From Nocardia cyriacigeorgica (lineage in GTDB: Bacteria; Actinomycetota; Actinomycetes; Mycobacteriales; Mycobacteriaceae), in assembly GCF_029868385.1 (NCBI RefSeq), contig NZ_JARWNX010000026.1, positions 62,001 through 126,000 on the forward strand: a stretch of DNA of 64,000 bases, given 5' to 3'. The translations under genes and the position numbers were made by a program. Below are positions 24,681 through 33,040 of this stretch, in pieces. The notes under the pieces were generated by a model, which did not search any database, was not told the DNA's origin, and worked only from the letters and a program-made list of their open reading frames with translations. Within the stretch, counting starts at the first letter, position 1. Each line of letters starts with the position of its first letter.

Positions 24681-26444
24681 TCAGCCCGTGGGCGCTCGAC
24701 CGGCCGCGACATCGGCGGCGTAGTCCGTGTAGGCGGGAACGTACCCCGTCTCGCGACCGGCGAGCACGTACAGCGTCGTGTCCGCGTCGGGCGTGTATCC
24801 CTGGGTGCGCAGTTCGACCTTGCGGCTCTTGAACGTCGAGGTGGTCTCGAGTTCGTCGACGATGCGGATGAACAATGGCACCGCGTATCCGGGGAGTTGG
24901 TCGTAGGCCACGCGTGCGATGGCGCGGCCGTCGAATTCGGCGCCGGGGCGCAGGGTCACCGCGGCCATACCGGCCTTGCCGTCGGCTCCGGGGATGTCCA
25001 CGCCGAACACCACCGCCTGGGAGATCACGTCGGCGACGGTCAGCGCCGCTTCGACCTCGGTGGTGGCCACGTTCTCGCCCTTCCAGCGGAAGGTGTCGCC
25101 GAGTCGGTCGACGAAGGCGATATGGTTCCAGCCCTGGTCACGGACCAGATCGCCGGTGTCGAACCAGACATCGCCCGCCCGGAAACCGTCACGGACCAGT
25201 TTGGCCTCGGAGGCCGCCGCGTCGGTGTAGCCGTCGAACGGTGCACGGCCGGTGACCTTCGCCAGCAGCAGTCCGACCCCGCCCGAACGCACCCGGCGCA
25301 GACGGCCGTCGGGGCCGCGTTTCGGTGCGCCGGTGTCGTCGTCGTATTCGACGATGGCGTAGGGCAGCGGCCCGAATCCGGCCGTGCGATCGACCCCGAA
25401 CGCGTTGACGAAGGCGATATTGGCTTCACTGGCGCCGTAGAACTCCACGATCCGGCCGATACCGAACCGACGTTTGAATTCGTCCCACAGCTCCGGCCGC
25501 AACCCGTTGCCGACGGCCAACCGGACCCGATGCTGCCGGTCGACCGGTCCGGCCGGTTGATTGAGCAGATACCGGCACAGCTCACCGATGTAGATGAACG
25601 CGGTCGCCCGTTCCCGGATCACCTCATCCCAGAACCGGGATGCCGAGAACTGGCGTCCGAGTGCGAAAGTCGCGCCCGCGGCGAGCACCGACGACAGCGC
25701 GACGGTGAGCGCGTTGTTGTGATACAGCGGCAGACAGCAATACATGGTGTCGTTGCCGCGCAACCGGATACCGAGCCCACCGAGCCCGGACATGCTCTTG
25801 GTCCAGCGCAGATGCGTCATGACGCTGGCCTTGGGCAGGCCGGTGGTGCCGGAGGTGAAGATCAGGAACGCCCGCTCCCGCGCGGTCACCCGCGCACACA
25901 CAGGCGGATCGGTCGGATCGGCGTGCTCGGCCTCGGTATGCAGATCCTCGGCATACAGCACATGGTCGGGCGCCTCGGACAGCGAATCGAGCGCCTCCCG
26001 GCATTCCGCGCCAACCACGTTCACCACACTGCCGAGCAGCCCGACACTGTGCGCGAGCACCCGGTCACGCTGATGATGGTTGAGCAGACCGACGGTGGCG
26101 CCGAGCTTCACCGTGGCCAGCACGGTGAACAGGGTTTCGGGCCGATTGGTCATCAGTACGCCGACCACATGGCCGCGACGCACCCCATGCGCGGTGAGCA
26201 CGCTCGCATACCGGTTGACCAGGGAATTGGCCTCGCCATAGGTGTATTCGGCGCCCTCGAACCGCAGGAACGGCCGCTGCGGATGCTTATGCGCCGCACG
26301 CTGGAAGAACAATCCGACCGAGGCCTTGTCGCCGGGTCGCACCAGCATGCCGAGCGCATTGCGCAGCATGCCCGGTGCGTCCACAGCCATACCGGGCAGG
26401 CTCTTGGCCAGGTCGAAGACACCGACCTTCGCGTCGTTACTCAC
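24681..26444 (-). CDS. fadD6: Long-chain/very-long-chain acyl-CoA synthetase FadD6
   Basis: GTG 26444 overlaps the LOG gene stop by 8 nt and gives a 587-residue product. AMP-binding markers are FLIFTSGTTGLPKASVMTH, the VEFYGASEANIAFVN region, the DLVRDQGWNHIAFVDRLGDTFRW-type segment, and GENVATTEVEAALTVADVIS near the C-terminus. The enzyme activates fatty acids with ATP and CoA; members of this branch may also couple to uptake. The upstream neighbour is a LOG-family hydrolase, as in Rv1205-Rv1206. folP2, its usual downstream neighbour, is now separated by the protease module. Confidence 0.92.
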   Translation of the reverse strand: MSNDAKVGVFDLAKSLPGMAVDAPGMLRNALGMLVRPGDKASVGLFFQRAAHKHPQRPFLRFEGAEYTYGEANSLVNRYASVLTAHGVRRGHVVGVLMTNRPETLFTVLATVKLGATVGLLNHHQRDRVLAHSVGLLGSVVNVVGAECREALDSLSEAPDHVLYAEDLHTEAEHADPTDPPVCARVTARERAFLIFTSGTTGLPKASVMTHLRWTKSMSGLGGLGIRLRGNDTMYCCLPLYHNNALTVALSSVLAAGATFALGRQFSASRFWDEVIRERATAFIYIGELCRYLLNQPAGPVDRQHRVRLAVGNGLRPELWDEFKRRFGIGRIVEFYGASEANIAFVNAFGVDRTAGFGPLPYAIVEYDDDTGAPKRGPDGRLRRVRSGGVGLLLAKVTGRAPFDGYTDAAASEAKLVRDGFRAGDVWFDTGDLVRDQGWNHIAFVDRLGDTFRWKGENVATTEVEAALTVADVISQAVVFGVDIPGADGKAGMAAVTLRPGAEFDGRAIARVAYDQLPGYAVPLFIRIVDELETTSTFKSRKVELRTQGYTPDADTTLYVLAGRETGYVPAYTDYAADVAAGRAPTG

Positions 26445-27117
26445 CTGCGCCGTTCCCCTCGACCGAGTTCTGCTGCGCCACAGCATGTTCGACCGATTCG
26501 GTCGCTGCCGATCGCGGACGGGAGATCGCCGCTCCCGACGTATCGGCCACCGACCGGGGCGCGAAACGGGTGAGGGCGTCGAACGCCGACGGCATATCCG
26601 CCACCACCGTGACCCGGTCCAGCGCCGGTTGCGGTACGAAACCGCGCTGATGCAATTCATCCACCCACGCGAACAGCCCGCGGTAATGCCCGCCGGGATC
26701 GAGGACGACGACCGGTTTGTCGTGCACACCCAGATACGCGCCGGTCCACGTCTCGAAGAATTCCTCGAGCGTGCCGATACCGCCCGGCAGAGTGAGGAAT
26801 GCGTCGGCGCGGTCCTCCATCACCTGTTTCCGCTGCCGCATGGTGTCGGTGACCACGAGTTCGTCGGCGTCCACATCGGCCACTTCACGATGCACCAGAT
26901 GCTTCGGGATGACCCCGACCGTGTTCGCGCCACCGGCGCGGGCCGCCGTCGCCACCGCGCCCATCATCGAGACATGACCGCCGCCGGAGACCAATTGCCA
27001 ACCACGCCGCGCGATCTCGGCGCCGACCCGGGCCGCCAACGACAGTTGCGCCTGATCCAGGGTGCTGGCCGAACAGTAGACACAGACAGCGAAGGGAGAA
27101 TCAGCCGCACTCACCAT
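26437..27117 (-). CDS. LOG-family cytokinin riboside 5'-monophosphate phosphoribohydrolase-like protein
   Basis: The 226-residue Rossmann-fold protein has the LOG signature PGGIGTLEEFFETWTGAYLG and an N-terminal SGGGHVSMMGAVATAARAGG. The family releases bases from nucleoside 5'-monophosphates; Rv1205 in M. tuberculosis produces cytokinins and is targeted for degradation by the proteasome. The first 7 nt overlap the preceding LOG paralog and the last 8 nt overlap fadD6, so the three are probably co-translated. Confidence 0.9.
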   Translation of the reverse strand: MVSAADSPFAVCVYCSASTLDQAQLSLAARVGAEIARRGWQLVSGGGHVSMMGAVATAARAGGANTVGVIPKHLVHREVADVDADELVVTDTMRQRKQVMEDRADAFLTLPGGIGTLEEFFETWTGAYLGVHDKPVVVLDPGGHYRGLFAWVDELHQRGFVPQPALDRVTVVADMPSAFDALTRFAPRSVADTSGAAISRPRSAATESVEHAVAQQNSVEGNGAGE

Positions 27118-27917
27118 TTGTCCTCCGTACCCATCGTTTCCAGGTTGTCGCGTTCGGTGGTGGACTGCTCCAGAATGCGCACCACATCCTCGACACTGTC
27201 GGTGACATGCAGCAATTCCACATCACCCGGCGAGATCTTGCCCGACGCCAGCAGCGAATCCCTGATCCAGTCCACCAGACCGCCCCAGAACCTGGTGCCG
27301 AACAGAATGATCGGGAACCGGGTGATCTTGCGGGTCTGCACCAGCGTCAACGCCTCGAACAGTTCATCGAGAGTGCCGAAACCGCCGGGCAGGCAGATGA
27401 ACGCCTGCGAATACTTCACGAACATGGTCTTGCGGACGAAGAAGTACCGGAAATTGATACCGAGATCGACCCATTCGTTGAGCCCCTGCTCGAACGGCAA
27501 CTCGATACCGAGCCCGATCGAATAGCCACCCGCCTCACAGGCACCACGATTACCGGCCTCCATCGCGCCCGGCCCGCCGCCGGTGATCACCGCGAACCCG
27601 GCATGCGCCAACGCGGAGCCGATCGCGCGGGCCGCCTCGTACTCGGGATGATCGACCGGAGTGCGCGCGGAACCGAACACCGTCACCGCGCGCGGCACCT
27701 CCGCCAACGCACCGAAGCCCTCCACGAACTCGGCCTGGATCCGCAGCACCCGCCACGGATCGGTGTGCACCCAGTCACTGTCACCACGGCGATCCAGCAG
27801 ATTCCGGTCGGCGGTGCCGACGCCGGGTTTGCGATCCCGGCGAAACATGATCGGCCCGCGGAACCTGGCTGTCGACTTCGGCTTGTTGGCGACTGGCTCG
27901 ACCGCATCGGTGGACAT
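27111..27917 (-). CDS. LOG-family (TIGR00730) nucleotide-binding protein, second paralog
   Basis: From ATG 27917 the protein has 268 residues; a TTG at 27926 in the same frame is less likely. The LOG core is GGGPGAMEAGNRGACEAGG, then CLPGGFGTLDELFEALTLVQ. It is longer at the N-terminus than the adjacent paralog, with a basic leader and WRVLRIQAEFVEGFGAL. The pair of LOG genes in tandem suggests specialisation, for example different nucleotide substrates. It is the first gene of the run ending in fadD6. Confidence 0.88.
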   Translation of the reverse strand: MSTDAVEPVANKPKSTARFRGPIMFRRDRKPGVGTADRNLLDRRGDSDWVHTDPWRVLRIQAEFVEGFGALAEVPRAVTVFGSARTPVDHPEYEAARAIGSALAHAGFAVITGGGPGAMEAGNRGACEAGGYSIGLGIELPFEQGLNEWVDLGINFRYFFVRKTMFVKYSQAFICLPGGFGTLDELFEALTLVQTRKITRFPIILFGTRFWGGLVDWIRDSLLASGKISPGDVELLHVTDSVEDVVRILEQSTTERDNLETMGTEDKW

Positions 27918-27943
27918 GCTGGCCAACCTACTGTGTCTAATTT

Positions 27944-28055
27944 GCGCTGCCTGCGGCAGCGCGTGTTCGCGGCCCCTTTGGGTCTCGCGTCTCCGCTGCC
28001 GCTGCTTGCCTTCGGATTGCGCAGCGCCAGCGGAGACGCGAGACGGGCCGCGAAC
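27944..28055. repeat. Nested hairpins in the 314-nt gap between LOG and dapE genes
   Basis: The gap 27918-28231 holds no gene. GCGCTGCC (27944-27951) pairs with GGCAGCGC (27955-27962) across a 3-nt loop. A larger inverted repeat follows: 27965-27998 pairs with 28028-28055 over 28 bp, interrupted only by a 6-nt insert (CTTTGG) in the left arm. This may terminate dapE transcription or be a degenerate palindromic mobile sequence. From 28056 to 28230 the sequence is rich in degenerate ACCGGGTGGTGG repeats. Confidence 0.7.
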
Positions 28056-28160
28056 TGTGGGGTTCGGTCTCGCTTCGCTCGAAAACGGGGGTCGACCGGC
28101 CGTTGTTTCTGGTGGTCGACCGGGTGGTGGGCGGCCAGGTGGTGGGCGGGCTAGTGCTCG

Positions 28161-28260
28161 ACCGGGTGGTGGCCGGCTGGTACGTGGCGGTCAAGTAGTT
28201 CCGCACGCCTGGTAGCCGGGTGGCTGGTCGGCTACTGCGTGGTGGTCAGGTAGGTCCGCA
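28161..28260. repeat. Tandem duplication of the dapE 3' end
   Basis: The last codons of dapE and its downstream flank (28216-28260) are repeated with about 8 differences in 45 nt at 28161-28205, just beyond the stop codon. The duplicated stretch encodes RNYLTATY where dapE ends RTYLTTTQ. It looks like a slippage or unequal-crossover scar. Confidence 0.7.
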
Positions 28261-29329
28261 GCATGTCGCTGACTTGGGTGATCTGGGTCAGGGGAACTCG
28301 TTCGTCGCGTTTGTGGGCCAGGTTGGGGTCGCCGGGGCCGAAGTTCACGGCGGGGACGCCGCGGGCGGCGAAGCGGGAGACGTCGGTCCAGCCGTATTTG
28401 GCGCGTACCCCGGCCGCGCCGTGCGCGTGTACGGTGCTGATCAGGTCGGCGGCGGCGGGGGCGGTGAGGCCGGGGAGGGCGCCGGGGGCCGCGTCGGTGA
28501 CCTGGAAGTCGAGGTCGAGACCGGCGAACACCTCGCGGACGTGGTCGGTGGCCTGAGCGACGCTGCGGTCGGGGGCGAAACGGAAATTGACGTCCACCTC
28601 GGCGGCGTCGGGCACCACATTGCCCGCCACCCCGCCGTCCACGCGGACCGCCGACAATCCCTCGCGGTAGACGCAGCCGTCGATATCCACCTCACGCGCC
28701 CGGTATTCCGAGAGCCGATGCAGCACCGGCGCCAAACGGTGAATCGCATTGTCGCCCAGCCAGGCCCGCGCCGAATGCGCCCGCGTCCCCGCGGTGGTGA
28801 GCCGCACGCGCAGCGTGCCCTGGCAGCCCGCCTCGATCCACCCGCCGGACGGCTCACCGAGGATGGCCAGATCGCCGTCCAGCCATTCCGGGCGTTCGCG
28901 TTCGATGCGGGCCAGGCCGTTGAACTCCGCGGCGATCTCCTCGCAGTCGTAGAAGATCAGCGTCAGATCGTGGGCGGGTTCGGCGATGGTGGCGGCCAGA
29001 TGCAGGAACACCGCGTCACCGGACTTCATATCCACGGTGCCGCAGCCGTACATCACCGGCGCACCGTCCTCGGTGTCCATCCGGCTGGGCACATTGTCCG
29101 CGATCGGCACAGTATCCAGATGTCCGGCCAGCACCACTCGCGTCGGCAATCCGCGATCGGTGCGCGCGAGCACCACGTTCCCGTCGCGCACGATCTCGAA
29201 GCCGGTGGTCTGCTCGCGCAGCGCGGCCTCCACGGCATCGGTGACGGCCAGTTCGTCCCTCGACACACTCGGGATGTCGACGAGGGCGGCGGTGAGAGCT
29301 ATCGGGTCGGCGCGCAGATCGAGGGTCAC
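28232..29329 (-). CDS. dapE: Succinyl-diaminopimelate desuccinylase
   Basis: This lysine and meso-diaminopimelate pathway enzyme is a dinuclear zinc M20-family amidohydrolase. GTG 29329 gives 365 residues. Metal-site motifs are [19 protein letters not shown] (His and Asp), [20 protein letters not shown] and [13 protein letters not shown] (the general-base Glu). The ending [19 protein letters not shown] supplies the last zinc His. It is divergent from dapD, which makes the preceding pathway intermediate, as in Rv1201c-Rv1202. The frame is open to 29530 but would overlap dapD. Confidence 0.93.
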   Translation of the reverse strand: MTLDLRADPIALTAALVDIPSVSRDELAVTDAVEAALREQTTGFEIVRDGNVVLARTDRGLPTRVVLAGHLDTVPIADNVPSRMDTEDGAPVMYGCGTVDMKSGDAVFLHLAATIAEPAHDLTLIFYDCEEIAAEFNGLARIERERPEWLDGDLAILGEPSGGWIEAGCQGTLRVRLTTAGTRAHSARAWLGDNAIHRLAPVLHRLSEYRAREVDIDGCVYREGLSAVRVDGGVAGNVVPDAAEVDVNFRFAPDRSVAQATDHVREVFAGLDLDFQVTDAAPGALPGLTAPAAADLISTVHAHGAAGVRAKYGWTDVSRFAARGVPAVNFGPGDPNLAHKRDERVPLTQITQVSDMLRTYLTTTQ

Positions 29330-29445
29330 GGGCCAAGCGTAGTCAGCGGCCCGCTCCGTGGAGCCGACGGCAGCGCCGTGATCTGCGCGGCAGCCGGTGA
29401 CGTGGCTGCACCACGGGCCCGCGGCGATCGGTAGGCTCTGCTGAC

Positions 29446-30393
29446 GTGAGCATTCAGGGAGCAACAGCAGTCGGTATCGCCAATGTGACCGCGGACGGCA
29501 CCGTCCTCGACACCTGGTACCCGAACCCACGGCTGGGCGAGTTCGCCGAGACCGCGACCAAGCGGCTCGACGAGGTTCCCGCCGAATTCGCCGCGCTGGT
29601 CGGCCCCGACGAGGCCCGCGGCGTCGAGGTGATCGCGGTGCAGACCACCATCGCCGACCTGTCCGCCGCGCCCGTGGACGCCCACGATGTGTACCTGCGG
29701 CTGCATCTGCTCTCGCATCGGCTCGTCCGCCCGCACGAGGTGAGCCTGGACGGCCAGTTCGGGCTGCTCAGCAACGTGGTGTGGACCAACCACGGTCCGG
29801 CCGCGGTGGAGGGCTTCGAAACCACCCGCGCCAAGCTGCGCGCCCGCGGCCCGGTGACCGTCTACAGCATCGACAAGTTCCCGCGCATGGTCGATTATGT
29901 GGTGCCCTCCGGCGTCCGCATCGGTGACGCCGACCGCGTCCGTCTCGGCGCGCATCTGGCCTCGGGCACCACCGTCATGCACGAGGGTTTCGTCAACTTC
30001 AATGCGGGCACCCTCGGCGCCTCCATGGTCGAAGGCCGTATCTCCGCGGGCGTCGTGGTGGGCGACGGCTCGGATATCGGCGGCGGCGCCTCCACCATGG
30101 GCACCCTCTCCGGCGGCGGCACCACCGTCATCGCCATCGGCGAACGCTCCCTGCTCGGCGCCAACGCGGGCCTGGGCATCCCGCTCGGCGACGACTGCGT
30201 CCTGGAAGCCGGTCTCTACCTCACCGCGGGCACCAAGGTCACCACCCCCGACGGAACCGTCGTCAAAGCCGCCCAGCTCAGCGGCCAGAACAACCTGCTG
30301 TTCCGCCGCAACTCCCTCACCGGCGCCGTCGAGGTGGTCCACCGCAAGGGCACCGGCATCGAACTCAACGCGGATCTGCACGCCAACGACTGA
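29446..30393 (+). CDS. dapD: Tetrahydrodipicolinate N-succinyltransferase
   Basis: This enzyme succinylates tetrahydrodipicolinate in DAP/lysine synthesis. The 315-residue actinobacterial-type protein starts at GTG 29446. Its left-handed beta-helix shows in the hexapeptide-like runs ([55 protein letters not shown]). The catalytic region around [15 protein letters not shown] is conserved with Rv1201c. It is divergent from dapE by 116 nt and ends in a strong terminator. Confidence 0.93.
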   Translation: MSIQGATAVGIANVTADGTVLDTWYPNPRLGEFAETATKRLDEVPAEFAALVGPDEARGVEVIAVQTTIADLSAAPVDAHDVYLRLHLLSHRLVRPHEVSLDGQFGLLSNVVWTNHGPAAVEGFETTRAKLRARGPVTVYSIDKFPRMVDYVVPSGVRIGDADRVRLGAHLASGTTVMHEGFVNFNAGTLGASMVEGRISAGVVVGDGSDIGGGASTMGTLSGGGTTVIAIGERSLLGANAGLGIPLGDDCVLEAGLYLTAGTKVTTPDGTVVKAAQLSGQNNLLFRRNSLTGAVEVVHRKGTGIELNADLHAND

Positions 30394-30402
30394 GCCCCGT
30401 CC

Positions 30403-30435
30403 GATGCGGGCCGGACAGCGTTTCCGGCCCGCATC
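30403..30435. terminator. Hairpin terminator after dapD
   Basis: GATGCGGGCCGGA (30403-30415) pairs perfectly with TCCGGCCCGCATC (30423-30435) around a 7-nt loop, 10 nt after the dapD stop. Confidence 0.82.
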
Positions 30436-30466
30436 AGGCGTGCTATCGCCTGCCCACGTATACCCA

Positions 30467-30528
30467 ACTAGCCAAATTTGCTTAGTAGTCCACGGCGCGC
30501 TACGGTTTACTAACCAAATTTAGTTAGT
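30467..30528. promoter_or_regulatory. Twin PadR-type operators before the VOC/PadR operon
   Basis: Site 1 is ACTAGC-CAAATTTG-CTTAGT (30467-30486). Site 2 is ACTAAC-CAAATTTA-GTTAGT (30509-30528), extendable to TACTAAC/GTTAGTA. Both have arms around the same 8-nt AT core, and their centres are 42 bp apart, four helical turns. Arms separated by 8 nt fit known PadR boxes in spacing. Site 2 abuts the AGGAGG ribosome-binding site of the first gene, so binding would block transcription. The cognate regulator is encoded second in the operon. Confidence 0.7.
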
Positions 30529-30539
30529 AGGAGGTCGGA

Positions 30540-30938
30540 ATGTCTTCGATAACGCCCTACGTCATGGTCGACAACGCCAACAGTTACGCCGAATTCCTCG
30601 AGCGGGCATTGGACGCCCAGGTACGCAACGTCATCCCGCTGCCCGCCGATCCGGAGCGGATCATCCATGCCGAGGCGCGGATCGGCGACGGGGAACTGTT
30701 CTTCGCCGATTCCGGTGCCCACGGCGAGCGATGCCTGCGATCGCCATCGGAACCGGTGCACGTCCAGATGTGGGCCACCGTGCCGGACCCGGACCGGACC
30801 CACGCCCGCGCCGTCGCCGCCGGAGCCCGCTCGGCCATGGCGATCACCGCCCAGGACGACGGCACACGTATGGGCGGTTTCGTCGACCCGTTCGGTACGC
30901 TCTGGTGGGTCAGCACCCGCCGCCCCGGCCAGGGGTGA
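30540..30938 (+). CDS. VOC-superfamily (PhnB/glyoxalase-like) protein
   Basis: The 132-residue protein follows the PhnB-type pattern: SITPYVMVDNANSYAEFLER at the start, HAEARIGDGELFFADSG in the middle, and MGGFVDPFGTLWWVST at the end. Members are single-domain or domain-swapped metal-binding proteins of diverse function, including glyoxalases and antibiotic-sequestering proteins. The gene has an excellent AGGAGG and sits behind two operators for the PadR regulator encoded 25 nt downstream, so it is probably a detoxification gene induced by a small molecule (inference). Confidence 0.85.
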   Translation: MSSITPYVMVDNANSYAEFLERALDAQVRNVIPLPADPERIIHAEARIGDGELFFADSGAHGERCLRSPSEPVHVQMWATVPDPDRTHARAVAAGARSAMAITAQDDGTRMGGFVDPFGTLWWVSTRRPGQG

Positions 30939-30963
30939 GCTTCGCGGAGAAGGGGAACGATCC

Positions 30964-31527
30964 ATGTCGGCGGTACGGCTGCTGACCCTCGGTGCGATCC
31001 GCCGCCGCGGCCGGGCACACGGCTATCAGGTGCTCGCCGATCTGGAATCCTGGGGCGCCGACGAATGGGCCCGCGCCACCTCCGGCTCTATCTACCACGC
31101 GCTCAAGACGATGACCAAGCAGGGATTGCTGCTGGCACACGACACCGCGCCCAGCGATGTGGGCGGACCGCCGCGCATGGAATACGAGGTGACCGACGAG
31201 GGCGCACAGGCCTATTTCGACCTGCTCCGCGCGGCGCTCACCAGCAATGATCCCCGGCTCGACCTGCTTGCCGCCGCCGTCGGGTTCCTCGACGACCTAC
31301 CGCGCGCCGAAGCCATCACCCTGCTGCGCCAACGCTTCCAGATCATGGCCGAATGGCGATCGAGCATTACCGCGCATCTGCCGCCCGATACCGATCTCCA
31401 GACCTGGGGCCCGGTCGGCGAGGTGATCGACCTGTGGTTGCACACCGCCGACACCCGCGCGGAATGGACCGCCGGACTCCTGCGTCGCCTGGAACACGGC
31501 GCCCACCGGATGGCCGGCGAGACCTGA
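30964..31527 (+). CDS. PadR-family transcriptional regulator
   Basis: ATG 30964 gives 187 residues; the same frame is open upstream through the VOC gene but that part is a shadow. The N-terminal winged helix is classic PadR (RLLTLGAIRRRGRAHGYQVL, SGSIYHALKTMTKQGLL, MEYEVTDEGAQAYFDLLR). A C-terminal helical dimerisation domain of about 90 residues follows. It probably represses its own operon through the two ACTA-N12-TAGT type sites upstream. Confidence 0.9.
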   Translation: MSAVRLLTLGAIRRRGRAHGYQVLADLESWGADEWARATSGSIYHALKTMTKQGLLLAHDTAPSDVGGPPRMEYEVTDEGAQAYFDLLRAALTSNDPRLDLLAAAVGFLDDLPRAEAITLLRQRFQIMAEWRSSITAHLPPDTDLQTWGPVGEVIDLWLHTADTRAEWTAGLLRRLEHGAHRMAGET

Positions 31528-31573
31528 CGCCGAACCGATTGAACACCCAGGTCGGGTGGGCTACCGTGCCCAC

Positions 31574-33040
31574 ATGCACGCACTCCGGCCCGGTGCCGAT
31601 TTCGCCGGGTACCGGATCGAGCGGGTACTCGGCGTCGGCGGGATGGGCAGCGTGTACGCGGCACGGCATCCGCGACTGCCGCGCCTGGTGGCGCTGAAAC
31701 TGCTGCATCCCTCGTTCGCCGAGGACCCGATGTTCCGCGGACGGTTCGAGCGGGAAGCCGAACTCGCCGGGCGGCTGGATCATCCGAATATCGTCACCAT
31801 CCACGATCGTGGCCGGGAAGGGTCGCAGCTGTGGATCAGCATGCAGTACGTCGAGGGCACCGACGCCGAGACGGCCATGCGGAACGGACATATGCCGCCG
31901 ATGCGTGCGTTGTCCGTGGCGGCGGCCACCGCCGACGCGCTCGATTACGCGCACCACGCGGGCATGCTGCACCGGGATGTGAAGCCCGCCAATATCCTCA
32001 TCCGCACCGATCCGGCGGCGGGTACACCGGAACGGGTGCTGCTCACCGATTTCGGCATTGCCAAGGCACGCGACGAATCCACGGCGCTGACCCAGGCGGG
32101 CACCCTGCTGGCCACGCTGCGCTACGCCTCTCCTGAACAGTTGGAGGGTAAACCGCTGGATCCGCGCTCGGATCAGTATTCGCTGGGCTGCACACTGTTT
32201 CACCTGCTCGCCGGGCAGGCGCCGTATCCGGCGGACAGCGCGGCCGCGGTGATCAGCGCGCATCTGGTGCAGCCGGTCCCGAGGATCAGCGGTGTGCGGC
32301 CCGATCTTCCGCCCGCGCTCGACGATGTGTTCGCGCGCGCTCTGGCCAAGGAGCCGTGGCAGCGCTTCGGCAGCTGCGCGGAGATGGTCGAGGCGGCGCG
32401 GCGTGCGTTCACCGATCCGACGCCCGCATCGCCGCCGGTGGCACCGCGGCGTCGTCGGTGGCCGGTCGTGGTCGCGGGGACAGTGGCGGTCATTGCCGCC
32501 GTGACGGCGACGGCCGTCGTCCTCGCCAGGTCCGGTGACGAAGTGCAGGCGCAGCCGACGACGACCGTCGCTCCGCCGACGATCACGGTGCCGCCCACGA
32601 ACACCACCCCGGTGGCGCCGGACCCGTGGGCGGCGGGCCGCGATACCGTCGCGCTGTTCCCCGATCTGCTGCCCTCGCGCCCAGACAGCACCGGATTCCG
32701 TGGCCTGCAATGCAGTTTCGCCACCAAGAATCCGAATGCGGTGTGGACCTACGGTTTCAACTGCCTCGACGCGGACAAGCTCGAACTACAGGTGCTCACC
32801 CACGACGACGCCGCGACCGTCGACTCCTATATCGCCACCCTGCCCGCGGGCGCCACCGAGGAGGTGCGTTCCCGCTACGGACAGGCGTTGATCGTGCGAA
32901 AGTTCAATGGATCGACAGGTCCGTGGGTGCTGGTCCAGTTCGCCGATGAACCGCGCTCCGGCATCACCTTTCAGGTTTTCTGGAAAGACCACACGCACCA
33001 GGAGGTGATCGACGAATGGGTACGCACCGCGCCGTTCTGA
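31574..33040 (+). CDS. Membrane Ser/Thr protein kinase (PknB family) with extracellular sensor
   Basis: The 488-residue protein has an N-terminal Hanks-type kinase (about residues 10-275) with VLGVGGMGSVYAA (P-loop), ALKLLHP (Lys), HRDVKPANIL (catalytic loop) and LTDFGIAKA (DFG). A Pro/Ala-rich linker leads to one transmembrane helix (VVVAGTVAVIAAVTATAVVL). An extracellular domain of about 140 residues follows, with two cysteines in the segment GLQCSFATKN...YGFNCLD that may pair. It lacks PASTA repeats. The downstream lipoprotein gene overlaps its 3' end by 25 nt, which suggests a sensor/lipoprotein partnership. ATG 31574 is preferred over 31556 because the kinase domain starts just after it. 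Confidence 0.9.
   Translation: MHALRPGADFAGYRIERVLGVGGMGSVYAARHPRLPRLVALKLLHPSFAEDPMFRGRFEREAELAGRLDHPNIVTIHDRGREGSQLWISMQYVEGTDAETAMRNGHMPPMRALSVAAATADALDYAHHAGMLHRDVKPANILIRTDPAAGTPERVLLTDFGIAKARDESTALTQAGTLLATLRYASPEQLEGKPLDPRSDQYSLGCTLFHLLAGQAPYPADSAAAVISAHLVQPVPRISGVRPDLPPALDDVFARALAKEPWQRFGSCAEMVEAARRAFTDPTPASPPVAPRRRRWPVVVAGTVAVIAAVTATAVVLARSGDEVQAQPTTTVAPPTITVPPTNTTPVAPDPWAAGRDTVALFPDLLPSRPDSTGFRGLQCSFATKNPNAVWTYGFNCLDADKLELQVLTHDDAATVDSYIATLPAGATEEVRSRYGQALIVRKFNGSTGPWVLVQFADEPRSGITFQVFWKDHTHQEVIDEWVRTAPF

Noticed and set aside
24627..26573. 648-codon plus-strand open frame over fadD6
   Set aside because: Antisense shadow of fadD6 and does not explain the folP2 remnant that it also crosses.
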